From Rhodobiaceae bacterium (GTDB taxonomy: Bacteria; Pseudomonadota; Alphaproteobacteria; Rhizobiales; TMED25): DNA of 62,466 nucleotides. The first letter of the stretch is position 1. Each line of letters starts with the position of its first letter. The notes under the pieces were generated by a model, which saw nothing but the letters and a program-made list of their open reading frames with translations, did not search any database and was not told the DNA's origin. The translations under genes and the position numbers were made by a program. The stretch spans positions 258,491 to 320,956 of the forward strand of contig PAHC01000011.1 of assembly GCA_002704755.1 (NCBI GenBank), written 5' to 3'. Below are positions 1 through 9,935 of this stretch, one piece after another.

Positions 1-250
1 ATTTTTTTATTATGTCTTTGAATGTTTCATTTACAGCTTTTGAATTACAAACATCCGTTATACATATGTCAGCGACCAACTGTTCATCCTCTATTTCAGA
101 TTTTACCCTTTTGATTTCTTGTTCATTTATATCTACTAAAATAACTTTGGCCGCCTGCCTGGCGAATTCCTTTGCTATTGCTTCGCCCAACCCTTGAGCT
201 GCACCAGTAATTACCGCTACTTTACTATGTAGTTTATTTTCTTCAGACAT
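1..250 (-). CDS. short-chain dehydrogenase/reductase (SDR), N-terminal part only, truncated by window edge
   Basis: Reverse-strand reading from ATG at 250 gives MSEENKLHSKVAVITGAAQGLGEAIAKEFARQAAKVILVDINEQ, with the SDR TGxxxGxG-type cofactor motif; no stop before window edge. Confidence 0.85.
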   Translation of the reverse strand, partial: MSEENKLHSKVAVITGAAQGLGEAIAKEFARQAAKVILVDINEQEIKRVKSEIEDEQLVADICITDVCNSKAVNETFKDIIKK

Positions 251-266
251 ATTGATAGTAACAATT

Positions 267-596
267 TTATTTCTTAAATTCTATTTCAAGAGCAACAACG
301 TCTTCATTGCTTGTGTTTATCGCATTATGTTCTAATGGCGCCTTAACAAGAGAAGTGGTTTTTGGAATATAATTTATTTCTTTTGTTGTGCCATCTGGAA
401 ATTCAAACATTAATTTTCCTGTTGACAATTGAATTGGCATATAATCCATTTCATGCAAATGCCATCCTGTTTGTTCACCTGGTTTAAAAGTCCAATGAGT
501 TACAATAATCTCATCATTTTCTAGAACGATTTTATGGTCCGCAATTTTTCTTTCTGAAGAATGTTCTGCTGTTTTAGAGCCCAGCTTTGTTGACAT
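267..596 (-). CDS. cupin-domain protein
   Basis: 109 aa ORF; GWHLHEMDY...G(K)LMFEFPDG cupin-like motif. Confidence 0.75.
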   Translation of the reverse strand: MSTKLGSKTAEHSSERKIADHKIVLENDEIIVTHWTFKPGEQTGWHLHEMDYMPIQLSTGKLMFEFPDGTTKEINYIPKTTSLVKAPLEHNAINTSNEDVVALEIEFKK

Positions 597-617
597 TTAT
601 TCCTCCATTTAATTATA

Positions 618-944
618 TTATTTTAATTTTGAAAATTTTGTAGGTTGCAAAATCTGGTTTGAATATGAAGATACGAGTGGTCCATCAGGTTCTGTTGCTG
701 CTCTCGCTTTAATCCATTCTGGGTCTGCTTGGAATGCATTCCATTTTTCTTCACGCTCAGCAAGTGAGTTCCATTCAAGCAAATAAGTAACATCCATATT
801 CGACTGCCCAATAAGAGTAGTCCAGAAACCAACTGATTTAATTCCATATTTTTCCCAAAAACCGAAAACAACATTCTCAAATCTGTCCAAGACCTTTGGT
901 AATTTTCCTGGTGTACAATGATATACCCTAATCTCATAAATCAT
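618..944 (-). CDS. NIPSNAP family protein
   Basis: MIYEIRVYHCTPGKLPKVLDRFE...FWTTLIGQSN, typical NIPSNAP N-terminus. Confidence 0.8.
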   Translation of the reverse strand: MIYEIRVYHCTPGKLPKVLDRFENVVFGFWEKYGIKSVGFWTTLIGQSNMDVTYLLEWNSLAEREEKWNAFQADPEWIKARAATEPDGPLVSSYSNQILQPTKFSKLK

Positions 945-1018
945 ATTTCTTATCCCTTTTTTTATTTAATATAACGTTTTAATTATAAGCTATAAATTCT
1001 ACTCTTACACTTAATTTA

Positions 1019-1597
1019 TTAAATACCCATCCACATGGATTTAATTTCTTCAGCTTGAATGGGAGTGATAGGTCCGAGATACTTCTTTACAATATTACCT
1101 TCTCTCCCAACAATAATAGTTTCTGGCACACCAAATATTCCCAATGTCACTGCAGACACTCCATCCAAATCAAAGCCTATACCTGAATATGGGTTTCCTA
1201 ATTCTTTCAAAAAACTATCAGCATTTTCATATTTATCTCTGTAATTAATCCCATATATTGGAATAGATAAATCACTAAGTTCCATCAAATACTCATGTTC
1301 AGCTCTACAAGGAGTACACCAAGATGCCCAAATATTAACTAAAGAAATTTCATTTTTTTGAAAATCAATATTACCAAAACCTGAATATATTGTTCCATCT
1401 AGCTCTACATCTTGATATTCAATTTTAGGGAAAGCTTTCCCTGTAAAAACTGAGCTATTCTTCTGGATAAGATTATTATTATCTCTCTGCAAACTATCAT
1501 AAAAAAAATAGATAAGTATAAGAAATAAGAATAATGGGATTAAATAGAAGAAATTCTTTTTATTTCCTTTTTTCACGCCTCTCCCTTCCACTATCAT
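1019..1597 (-). CDS. ccmG: thiol:disulfide interchange protein CcmG/DsbE
   Basis: Thioredoxin-like fold with WASWCTPC motif, N-terminal TM segment, position in ccm cluster. Confidence 0.9.
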   Translation of the reverse strand: MIVEGRGVKKGNKKNFFYLIPLFLFLILIYFFYDSLQRDNNNLIQKNSSVFTGKAFPKIEYQDVELDGTIYSGFGNIDFQKNEISLVNIWASWCTPCRAEHEYLMELSDLSIPIYGINYRDKYENADSFLKELGNPYSGIGFDLDGVSAVTLGIFGVPETIIVGREGNIVKKYLGPITPIQAEEIKSMWMGI

Positions 1598-1709
1598 TCA
1601 TTGAGTTAATCTTTTTGAGTCTTTTATTCAAATGAATATGATAAATTGATATAAGAATAATTGCAGTACAGTATGAAAATAAAATAAAATATAGATAGTA
1701 ATTTTCCAT
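1560..1709 (-). CDS. ccmD: heme exporter protein CcmD (49 aa), absent from supplied ORF track
   Basis: Reverse-strand reading MENYYLYFILFSYCTAIILISIYHIHLNKRLKKINSMNDSGRERREKRK*; single TM plus basic tail between ccmC and ccmG, overlapping ccmG start. Confidence 0.75.
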   Translation of the reverse strand: MENYYLYFILFSYCTAIILISIYHIHLNKRLKKINSMNDSGRERREKRK

Positions 1710-1726
1710 CAATTATATCTAACCTC

Positions 1727-2443
1727 TTAATTTGCTTTGGATTGTCTGAATTTGTTTTCAAGCAGTTCAATCTTTATAGACAACAATAAGTAATATAAGA
1801 ATAAGAATATAAAACCAAGAAAAACAATCAATAATGGATATAACATACTCGTATGTATTGTGGGACCATCAAGTCTTAATACACTTGCTGGCTGATGTAA
1901 TGTATTCCACCAATCAACTGAAAATTTAATTATTGGAATATTAATAAGTCCTAGTATTGAGTAAACCGCAGCAATTTTTGAGTATTTATTTTCACCATTT
2001 TCCATCCTGTAAATCAATATTAAGCCGAGATAAATAAACAACAGCACCAACATGGATGTTAAACGTGCATCCCAAACCCACCATACACCCCACATTGGCC
2101 TTCCCCAAAATATGCCAGATATAAGAACAATAAGTGTAAAAATCAATCCTAAAGGTGCAGATGCTTTTGCAATTATTGAAGCCGTTGGTATTTTTCTTAT
2201 CAAAAATAATAAATTTGCAATAGCAATTGAGGTATAAATTCCCATACTCAACCAAGCAGATGGAACATGAATATACATAATTTTTACCATGATGCCCTGC
2301 TGGTAATCATTTGGTGATATAAAGAAAACATAATAAAAACCAAATGCAAGGAAAAGACAACCTAGAATAAATATGTACAAAACAAACTTATTGATTAGAT
2401 TTAGTAGTCGATTTGGATTAAAAACTTTCAAATTAAACCTCAA
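1727..2443 (-). CDS. ccmC: heme ABC transporter permease CcmC
   Basis: Tryptophan-rich WGRPMWGVWWVWDARLTSMLVLLFIYLG signature. Confidence 0.95.
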   Translation of the reverse strand: MRFNLKVFNPNRLLNLINKFVLYIFILGCLFLAFGFYYVFFISPNDYQQGIMVKIMYIHVPSAWLSMGIYTSIAIANLLFLIRKIPTASIIAKASAPLGLIFTLIVLISGIFWGRPMWGVWWVWDARLTSMLVLLFIYLGLILIYRMENGENKYSKIAAVYSILGLINIPIIKFSVDWWNTLHQPASVLRLDGPTIHTSMLYPLLIVFLGFIFLFLYYLLLSIKIELLENKFRQSKAN

Positions 2444-3123
2444 TCAGAATTAACTTTTAGTACATATATCAATAAATATGGCACAAATACAATTGCGAAG
2501 ATTGATGCAGAAGTTAAAAGCATAAGTGATCTAGAAAAACTAAAATTCATAATATCATTTTCAATAAAAGGTAAAGTACCAAAAATTAATATGGGAATAT
2601 AAAATGGTATTATCAATATTGTTATTAGTAAGCTAGGATTTGATACACGCAATGCCATTGCAGAGCCCATAGAAGCGATCAAAATCATAAAGGGACTACT
2701 TATAATTATCATTAAAATTATTTGCTTAATATTACCTAATGGTAGATTTAAAATAATCCCCCCAAGTGGTAAAAAAATCACTAAGGGTAGAACTACAATT
2801 AGCCAGAAGCTGATGATCTTACTAATAATGGCTAACTCGGGTAATTCAGACTCGATTAAAATTAAATCCAAAGAACCATCCTTAAAATCATTCTCAAAAA
2901 CAATACTTATATTTAATAAAATCGACAAAAAAAATGCAATCCAGAGTAACCCAGGGGATATTGATTCAAGTACTTTGATATCTGGTCCTATCCCAATTGG
3001 AAGTATGGAGGTCACAACAAGAAAAAAAATAATGGCTATTAATATTGATGATTTATTTCTAAAGTAAATATGGAGATCTCTTTTTATTATTGGGACTATA
3101 TGGTTCATATTTTTAATTGCCAA
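2440..3123 (-). CDS. ccmB: heme exporter protein CcmB
   Basis: Hydrophobic 227 aa protein between ccmA and ccmC; CcmB-like SILPIGIGPD...ISPGLLWIAFFLS. Confidence 0.93.
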   Translation of the reverse strand: MAIKNMNHIVPIIKRDLHIYFRNKSSILIAIIFFLVVTSILPIGIGPDIKVLESISPGLLWIAFFLSILLNISIVFENDFKDGSLDLILIESELPELAIISKIISFWLIVVLPLVIFLPLGGIILNLPLGNIKQIILMIIISSPFMILIASMGSAMALRVSNPSLLITILIIPFYIPILIFGTLPFIENDIMNFSFSRSLMLLTSASIFAIVFVPYLLIYVLKVNSD

Positions 3124-3715
3124 GAGTAATGATTTGTTCTTTTGAAAAAATTGATTTTGTATGTGAGGTAACTAAAACCAAATTATCTGCTGATATACGA
3201 TCCGAAATAAGTTTTTTAATTGTTTCTGTTGAGTCCATATCGAGATTAGACAGAGGTTCATCTAATAACCAAATTGGTTTGTTTGATAAAAGCACCCTCA
3301 TGAAGGCAAGCTTCTTCTTTTGTCCCTGAGATAACTCTGATACATTCAAATATCTTAATCTGTCTATTTCTAAGAGTCGAAAATTATTTTCATCCAAAGT
3401 ATTTTGATAAAAATCACTCCAAAAAGAAATATTTTGTTCAACTGTTAGTTCTTCTTTTAAAACTAATTTATGGCCAAGATACGCAATCATTCCTTTTGGT
3501 GCGAAAATTGAACCATTTTTATCTGAAAATAAAATATCACCTTCATCACACCTTTCTATCCCTGCGATCAACTTTAACAAAGTCGACTTTCCTGTTCCAT
3601 TCTTACCAAAAAGAACTGTTATTTTATCAGCTGAAAGATCAATGTTAGTATCTTCAAAAACTTTTTTTTCTCCATAAGAAAAATTCAAACCTTGTATGTG
3701 TAATTTCATAAGCAT
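3113..3715 (-). CDS. ccmA: heme ABC exporter ATP-binding protein CcmA
   Basis: Walker A GKNGTGKST, LSQGQKKK signature, Walker B WLLDEPLSNLD. Confidence 0.95.
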   Translation of the reverse strand: MLMKLHIQGLNFSYGEKKVFEDTNIDLSADKITVLFGKNGTGKSTLLKLIAGIERCDEGDILFSDKNGSIFAPKGMIAYLGHKLVLKEELTVEQNISFWSDFYQNTLDENNFRLLEIDRLRYLNVSELSQGQKKKLAFMRVLLSNKPIWLLDEPLSNLDMDSTETIKKLISDRISADNLVLVTSHTKSIFSKEQIITLGN

Positions 3716-3853
3716 AAAATTGTGTTTGTTTATTTATAATTATATAGATAACATTAAATACTTACACGATCAAAATATACTTGAATGTCTTTTCTATCAT
3801 GGTAAAACAATATAAAAATTTAGGTTAATTAGAAGATAAAAAATGAGCAAAAA

Positions 3854-6646
3854 ATGAGTGCATATGAAAATTATTTAAAAGATATAGGGACACGAAAAAA
3901 AGAGGGTCTTAATCCAAAACCAATTGAAGATAGTCAAACAGTTATAGAACTAATTAGCCACATAAAACAAAATACTAATCATAAAAAAGATTGCTTAAAT
4001 CATCTAATTTACAATACGTTGCCGGGTACAACTGGTGCAGCAAAAGAGAAAGCAAAGTTTCTAAAAGAAATCATATTGGGCTCACTTCAGATTCCAGAAA
4101 TAGATAATAAATTTGCTTTTGAATTATTATCTCATATGAAAGGTGGCCCATCCATCAAAGTCCTAATTGATCTTGCATTAAGTAACAATGAAGAGACAGC
4201 TCATCAGTCCAGTAATATTCTCAAAAGTCAGGTGTTTTTATATGATGCAGATATAGAGAGACTCAAACAAGCTTATGAAAATGGTAATAAAATTGCAACA
4301 GATATCCTACAAAGCTATGCCCATGCTGAGTTCTTCACAAACCTTCCTGATGTTGAAGAAGGAATAGACGTGGTAACCTACATTGCTGCAGAGGGTGATA
4401 TTTCAACGGATCTACTCTCTCCTGGAAATCAGGCCCATTCAAGAGCAGATAGAGAATTACATGGAAAATGTTTTATTTCTGATGAGGCACAATCTAAAAT
4501 TCTTGAACTAAAAAACAAACACCCAGACAAACGAATTATGCTCATAGCCGAAAAGGGTACTATGGGAGTTGGTTCATCTCGCATGTCTGGTGTGAATAAT
4601 GCAGCCTTATGGACTGGGAAAAAAGCAAGCCCATATGTGCCATTTGTAAATTTTGCACCTATCGTTGCAGGTTCATACGGAATCTCACCAATATTTCAAA
4701 CAACTGTTGAGGTTACTGGTGGCATCGGTATCAACTTAAAGAATTGGATTAAGGCTCTTGATAATAATGGACATCCAATATTAAACAATGACGGAAACCC
4801 TGTTCTCACACAAACTTACACAGTTGATACTGGTACTGTACTAAAAATTAATACAAAAACAAAGAAACTCTATAATGAAACAGGTCAAAAAGAATTAGTT
4901 GATATATCATCTGCATTTACACAACAGAATCTCGATTTTATCAGAGCAGGTGGCTCATATGCAGTTGTATTTGGGAAAAAACTTCAAAATCTTGCATGTC
5001 AGATCTTAAAAATTAGTTTGAATTCACCCTATGCAGAAACAAATATTGTATCAATTCCAAATCAAGGAATGACTGCAGTAGAGAAAATATTTAACGCTAA
5101 TGCAATTGGTGTTGATGATAAAATTACCCTACATGCAGGTTCTGATGTGAGGGTGAAGGTAAATATAGTTGGTTCGCAAGATACTACTGGTCCAATGACC
5201 GTACAAGAATTAGAAGCAATGGCAGCAACAACTATTGCGCCTACCATAGATGGCGCATATCAATCAGGATGCCATACAGCATCAGTTTGGGACCTAAAAG
5301 CCCAACAAAACACTCCAAAATTAATGAAATTTATGAATCAATTTGGGCTCATTACAGGCCGTGATCCAAAAGATAATTATCACCCCATGACTGATGTTAT
5401 TCACAAAGTTCTTAACGACATAACCGTTGATGATTGGTCAATAATTATAGGAGGTGACTCTCATACAAGAATGTCAAAAGGTGTCGCTTTTGGTGCTGAC
5501 TCAGGAACGGTAGCCCTTGCATTAGCAACTGGTGAAGCTTCAATGCCTATCCCAGAGTCAGTTAAAGTTACTTTCAAAGGTAAAATGGAAAGCCATATGG
5601 ATTTTAGAGATGTTGTTCACGCAACACAAGCTCAAATGCTTGAGCAATTTGATGAAAATGTGTTCCAAGGTAGAATAATTGAGGTACATATTGGTACACT
5701 ACTTGCAGATCAGGCATTTACATTTACAGATTGGTCTGCAGAAATGAAAGCAAAAGCTGCAATTTGTATTTCAAATGATGAAACCTTAATTGAGTCACTT
5801 CAAATAGCAATATCTAGAATAAAAACTATGATTGAGAAAGGTATGGATAACTCAAGTGGCATGCTCAATAATCTAGTTAACATTGCTACCAAAAGAATTA
5901 ATCAAATAAAAACAAATGAAAAACCAACATTAAAGCCTGATACAAATGCAAAATATTACGCAGAAGTAGTTGTTGATCTTGACAAAATAGTTGAACCAAT
6001 GATCGCGGACCCAGATGTTGAAAATATCGATATATCAAAGAGATATACTCACGATACAATCAGACCGATTTCTTATTATAAAGCTGAAAAGAAGGTAGAC
6101 CTTGGATTTGTTGGATCTTGCATGGTTCATAAGGGCGATCTTAAAATTGTAGCAAAAATGCTAAGGAATCTTGAAAAAGCTGAGGGTGGAGTTAAATTTA
6201 ACGCACCACTAGTTGTTACGGCGCCGACATACAATATTATAGATGAGCTAACTGAAGAAGGTGATTGGGAGATTCTGCAAAAATACTCAGGATTTGAATT
6301 TGATGATACAAATCCAAAGAATACAGCGCGTACAGAATACAAAAATATACTTTATTTAGAGAGGCCAGGTTGTAATTTATGTATGGGTAACCAAGAAAAA
6401 GCTGAGAAAGGCGATACTGTCCTTGCAACATCAACAAGGTTGTTCAAAGGTCGTGTTGTAGAAGACTCAAATGCCAAAAAGGGTGAGTCACTATTAGCCT
6501 CTACTCCAGTTGTTGTATTATCAGCAATCTTAGGAAGAACTCCGACATTTGCTGAATACAAATCCGCAGTTGTTGGCATTGATTTAACCAAGTTTATACC
6601 TCCAAAATCAGGGGATATTAGAGACTCCCTATCAATTCATTATTAA
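3854..6646 (+). CDS. acnB: bifunctional aconitate hydratase 2 / 2-methylisocitrate dehydratase (AcnB type)
   Basis: 930 aa; AcnB-type N-terminal HEAT-like domain (LPGTTGAAKEKAKFL), GGDSHTRMSKGVAFGADSGTVALALATG and PGCNLCMGNQ motifs. Confidence 0.95.
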   Translation: MSAYENYLKDIGTRKKEGLNPKPIEDSQTVIELISHIKQNTNHKKDCLNHLIYNTLPGTTGAAKEKAKFLKEIILGSLQIPEIDNKFAFELLSHMKGGPSIKVLIDLALSNNEETAHQSSNILKSQVFLYDADIERLKQAYENGNKIATDILQSYAHAEFFTNLPDVEEGIDVVTYIAAEGDISTDLLSPGNQAHSRADRELHGKCFISDEAQSKILELKNKHPDKRIMLIAEKGTMGVGSSRMSGVNNAALWTGKKASPYVPFVNFAPIVAGSYGISPIFQTTVEVTGGIGINLKNWIKALDNNGHPILNNDGNPVLTQTYTVDTGTVLKINTKTKKLYNETGQKELVDISSAFTQQNLDFIRAGGSYAVVFGKKLQNLACQILKISLNSPYAETNIVSIPNQGMTAVEKIFNANAIGVDDKITLHAGSDVRVKVNIVGSQDTTGPMTVQELEAMAATTIAPTIDGAYQSGCHTASVWDLKAQQNTPKLMKFMNQFGLITGRDPKDNYHPMTDVIHKVLNDITVDDWSIIIGGDSHTRMSKGVAFGADSGTVALALATGEASMPIPESVKVTFKGKMESHMDFRDVVHATQAQMLEQFDENVFQGRIIEVHIGTLLADQAFTFTDWSAEMKAKAAICISNDETLIESLQIAISRIKTMIEKGMDNSSGMLNNLVNIATKRINQIKTNEKPTLKPDTNAKYYAEVVVDLDKIVEPMIADPDVENIDISKRYTHDTIRPISYYKAEKKVDLGFVGSCMVHKGDLKIVAKMLRNLEKAEGGVKFNAPLVVTAPTYNIIDELTEEGDWEILQKYSGFEFDDTNPKNTARTEYKNILYLERPGCNLCMGNQEKAEKGDTVLATSTRLFKGRVVEDSNAKKGESLLASTPVVVLSAILGRTPTFAEYKSAVVGIDLTKFIPPKSGDIRDSLSIHY

Positions 6647-6679
6647 ATATGGCATTTTGAGTTATAAGCGATCGAATCC

Positions 6680-8554
6680 TTAATTTACATTATTCAATAA
6701 CTCAAGTATGTCTTTTCCGAATGTTTTTATATTATGGGGTTTCTCACCATCCATAATTAAAGCATAATCCAGTAGCACCCTTACTAAGGTTTCTACTTGT
6801 TTAGATTTATTATTTTTTGCTTTCTTCTGGATTAACCCGAAGATAGGGTGATTTGGATTAATTTCTAGTACAGGTTTACTTACTTGAAATCCTTGGCGCT
6901 CATTTAGTATCTTTTGCATCGTCTTATCATAGCCATTATCTGCAATTGCAATGCAAGCTGGACTATCAACCAGACTCGCATTACTCCTTACTTCACTTAC
7001 ATTATCTACTAAAATCTTTGATATTAGTGGCAGCAGATCGGATACATTAGAGCTGTTATCCTTTTTATTATTTCTTTTATGAGATTTATCGGTGATATCT
7101 ATATCAGCTATTTCATCTTTTGCATGAGCTACATGCTTTAATTCATAATTTTCATATAAATTTTGAACTGTAGTCCAAAAACTATCCACTGGATCAGTAA
7201 GAATTATTACTTCAACATCTCTCGCCTTAAAGCCTTCCAATATTGGGTTAGCAATCGCGGATTCAAAATCATCTGCAGTCATATAATAAATAGATTTCTG
7301 ACCCTCTTTAAGATCTTTGATATATTGATCAAGTGACCTTAATTCTTCATCAGATTTTGTAGAATTAAATCTAAATAATTTTAGTAGCTCGCTCTTTTTT
7401 TCAAAATCTTCATAAATACCTTCTTTTATGACAGCACCGAATGTCCTCCATAAGGTTTCATAAGTTTCATTTTCATCCTTAGCCATTTTTGTAAGCGTAG
7501 AAATAATTCTGTTTTTTACAGCATTTTTTATTGATAATAGTATATGGTTTTCTTGAAGTACTTCTCGACTTACTGTAAGAGGAATATCTGCACAATCAAT
7601 TACACCGCTTACAAATCTAAAATATGCTGGAATAACCTCGGTATCTTCACTGATTAATACTCTTTTTACGTAGAGCTTTAACTTAGCTTTTCTTTGTTGA
7701 TCAAATAAGTCAAATGGTCTGGCTGAAGGTATATATAATAGAACATTATACTCATATCTACCCTCAGCTTTGTAATGTATTGTTGATAATGGTTTGTCAA
7801 AATTGTGACTTATAAGATTATAATGTTCCTGATATTGCTGCTCTGTAACGTCTGTCTTTGCCTTCATCCAGATTGCGCTTGCTGAATTAATTTGTTCATC
7901 TGGGCTACTATCACGTTCAATAATGAAAATTGGGAAGTTTATATTATCTGAGTATTTTGTTATAATACTTTTCAAATTGACATATTCTAGAAAATCTTTT
8001 GATTCCTCATTTATCTCAATGATAATACTTGTACCAATAGGATGCTCATTTGTGTATTTTTCGATTGAATAGGATCCTGTTCCATCGGATGCCCATAAAT
8101 TAACCTCTTCAGAGTCATACTTCCTAGAAATCACTTTTACATTGTTGGATACAATGAAGGCAGAATAAAAACCAATACCAAATTGACCAATTTGCATAGT
8201 ACTACTTTTATCTTCAGATAAACTTTCAATAAAAGATTTTGTTCCTGATTTTGCGATGGTTCCAAGATTTTCCTCTAACTCTTCAGATGTCATCCCAATC
8301 CCATTATCAGAGATAGTAATGGATTTAGCTTTTTCATCAATTTTGATATTTATTTTTAAATCTTCAGTTTTGAGGTCTGACTGTTTTGCTGCTAGATATC
8401 TTAATTTATCACAGGCATCAGATGCATTTGATATTAGCTCACGAAGAAATATTTCTTTATTTGAATATATAGAATGGGTGAGAATCTGAAGTAATCTACT
8501 TACCTCAGCTGTGAATTCTTTTTTTACCGGTTTTTTTGCCATTTTTTCCCTCAA
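6680..8554 (-). CDS. htpG: molecular chaperone HtpG (Hsp90)
   Basis: EVSRLLQILTHSIYSNKEIFLRELISNASDACDKLRY Hsp90 signature. Confidence 0.98.
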   Translation of the reverse strand: MREKMAKKPVKKEFTAEVSRLLQILTHSIYSNKEIFLRELISNASDACDKLRYLAAKQSDLKTEDLKINIKIDEKAKSITISDNGIGMTSEELEENLGTIAKSGTKSFIESLSEDKSSTMQIGQFGIGFYSAFIVSNNVKVISRKYDSEEVNLWASDGTGSYSIEKYTNEHPIGTSIIIEINEESKDFLEYVNLKSIITKYSDNINFPIFIIERDSSPDEQINSASAIWMKAKTDVTEQQYQEHYNLISHNFDKPLSTIHYKAEGRYEYNVLLYIPSARPFDLFDQQRKAKLKLYVKRVLISEDTEVIPAYFRFVSGVIDCADIPLTVSREVLQENHILLSIKNAVKNRIISTLTKMAKDENETYETLWRTFGAVIKEGIYEDFEKKSELLKLFRFNSTKSDEELRSLDQYIKDLKEGQKSIYYMTADDFESAIANPILEGFKARDVEVIILTDPVDSFWTTVQNLYENYELKHVAHAKDEIADIDITDKSHKRNNKKDNSSNVSDLLPLISKILVDNVSEVRSNASLVDSPACIAIADNGYDKTMQKILNERQGFQVSKPVLEINPNHPIFGLIQKKAKNNKSKQVETLVRVLLDYALIMDGEKPHNIKTFGKDILELLNNVN

Positions 8555-8688
8555 AAGTTCCCTATTTATTAATTTAGTAATGTTTCTATTTATATGGGTA
8601 ATGATAATTTATTTTCCAACAGATTATCTTTCTCATAGTGATTTTTTTTATGTATGCTAAACTTAAAATAGCAATATAAATTGGTTCG

Positions 8689-9087
8689 ATGACAAATATT
8701 TTAAATATAAAAAAATATTCACCTTTAAACACAAAGAACGATTGGGAAAATTCCTCAAATTCTCCAAAAAAAAATATACAAAATAAAATTACAGCATTTT
8801 CACGAGAGGAACTTAATTCAATACTAATTATATATGGACGGAAAGTCGTGTCAGGAGAATGGAAGGATTATACAATTGATACTTTAAATGATCAGGCTAT
8901 TTTTTCTGTGTATAGGAAAACAAACGAATTACCTCAGTTTAGTATTTGCAAAATACCAAAGCTAAAAAACTCCCAAGGAATGTATCAAATCAAAAGTACA
9001 GATGGTCGGATATTAAAAAGGGGAAGTGAACTTCCCCTTGTTTTAAAAATCTTAGAAAAAGATAAGAGTAACTATAGAATTATTTAA
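8689..9087 (+). CDS. DUF2794 family protein
   Basis: FSREELNSILIIYGRKVVSGEWKDYTIDTLNDQAIFSVYRKTNE..FSICKIPK typical of DUF2794. Confidence 0.8.
   Translation: MTNILNIKKYSPLNTKNDWENSSNSPKKNIQNKITAFSREELNSILIIYGRKVVSGEWKDYTIDTLNDQAIFSVYRKTNELPQFSICKIPKLKNSQGMYQIKSTDGRILKRGSELPLVLKILEKDKSNYRII
9018..9039 (-). terminator. perfect 9-bp stem / 4-nt loop hairpin; on the minus strand followed by a T run, candidate intrinsic terminator for the convergent BI-1 gene
   Basis: AAGGGGAAG-TGAA-CTTCCCCTT; minus-strand reading ends CTTCCCCTTTTTAATA; lies inside the DUF2794 CDS. Confidence 0.65.
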
Positions 9088-9091
9088 ATTA

Positions 9092-9859
9092 CTATCTTCT
9101 TTGTCCAAATAATTGAAGCAACAATATAAACAGGTTGATAAAATCAAGATACAATCTTAATGCACCCATAATTGCTTTTCGACCTGATATATCGTGACTA
9201 TCGCCTTGATAATAGATTTCTTTTATTTGCTGTGTGTCATATGCTGTGAACCCTGCAAAAATTAGAACACCTAACACAGATATTCCAAATTGCATTCCAC
9301 TTGAACCAATAAATATATTTACGATGGAAGCCAGAATAATCCCTATAAGTCCCATAAATAAGAAAGCACCCCATGCTGATAAATCTTTTTTCGTAGTATA
9401 TCCATAGATACTAAGAGCTCCAAAGGCACCTGAAGTTATCAAAAATACGCGAGAGATACTGTTCCCTGTATATGCAAGGAAAATATATGACAATGATAAT
9501 CCCATTAGACCTGAGAAAACCCAGAAAGATGTTTGTGCTGCACTGAAAGACATTCTTGAAATTCTCGCACTAAGATAGAATACCATCCCGAGAGGTGCAA
9601 GCATGATTATCCAAATTAGTGGAGTTTGTGCTAGAGCAATGTAGACACCAGATACAGCTGCAAAATAAGCTACCAAAGCAGTGATTAAAAGACCAATAGC
9701 CATGTAATTATATACTCGCAACATGTACGTTCGTAACCCTTGATCAATTTCGGCAGCAGCGTGAGTGGATTTACTATAAGTGTTTGGTTCCATTTTTGTC
9801 TCCATAAAATTTCTTATACTATATATATAAGTGATTGTAGAACTGGAAATCAAGTACAT
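9092..9859 (-). CDS. Bax inhibitor-1/YccA family membrane protein
   Basis: Multi-TM protein, FAGFTAYDTQQIKEIYYQGD...GALRLYLDFINLFILLLQLFG BI-1 signature. Confidence 0.95.
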   Translation of the reverse strand: MYLISSSTITYIYSIRNFMETKMEPNTYSKSTHAAAEIDQGLRTYMLRVYNYMAIGLLITALVAYFAAVSGVYIALAQTPLIWIIMLAPLGMVFYLSARISRMSFSAAQTSFWVFSGLMGLSLSYIFLAYTGNSISRVFLITSGAFGALSIYGYTTKKDLSAWGAFLFMGLIGIILASIVNIFIGSSGMQFGISVLGVLIFAGFTAYDTQQIKEIYYQGDSHDISGRKAIMGALRLYLDFINLFILLLQLFGQRR

Positions 9860-9935
9860 TATATGATTATTATATAATCAAACTAACAATTTTGAGAATG
9901 TTTATAATCAAATTAAATTAAAATTGAGGTAAATT

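Noticed and set aside
12-197. 61-aa plus-strand ORF at window start
   Set aside because: Antisense to the truncated SDR gene, whose reverse-strand translation has a clear cofactor motif.
623-937. 104-aa minus-strand ORF overlapping the NIPSNAP gene
   Set aside because: Alternate frame of the NIPSNAP CDS; no recognisable family.
973-978. AACGTT upstream of the NIPSNAP gene
   Set aside because: No TGATCT-like element at 14-nt spacing on the minus strand.
3773-3778. TGATCG on the minus strand upstream of ccmA
   Set aside because: No AACGTT or CGTT at the matching spacing.
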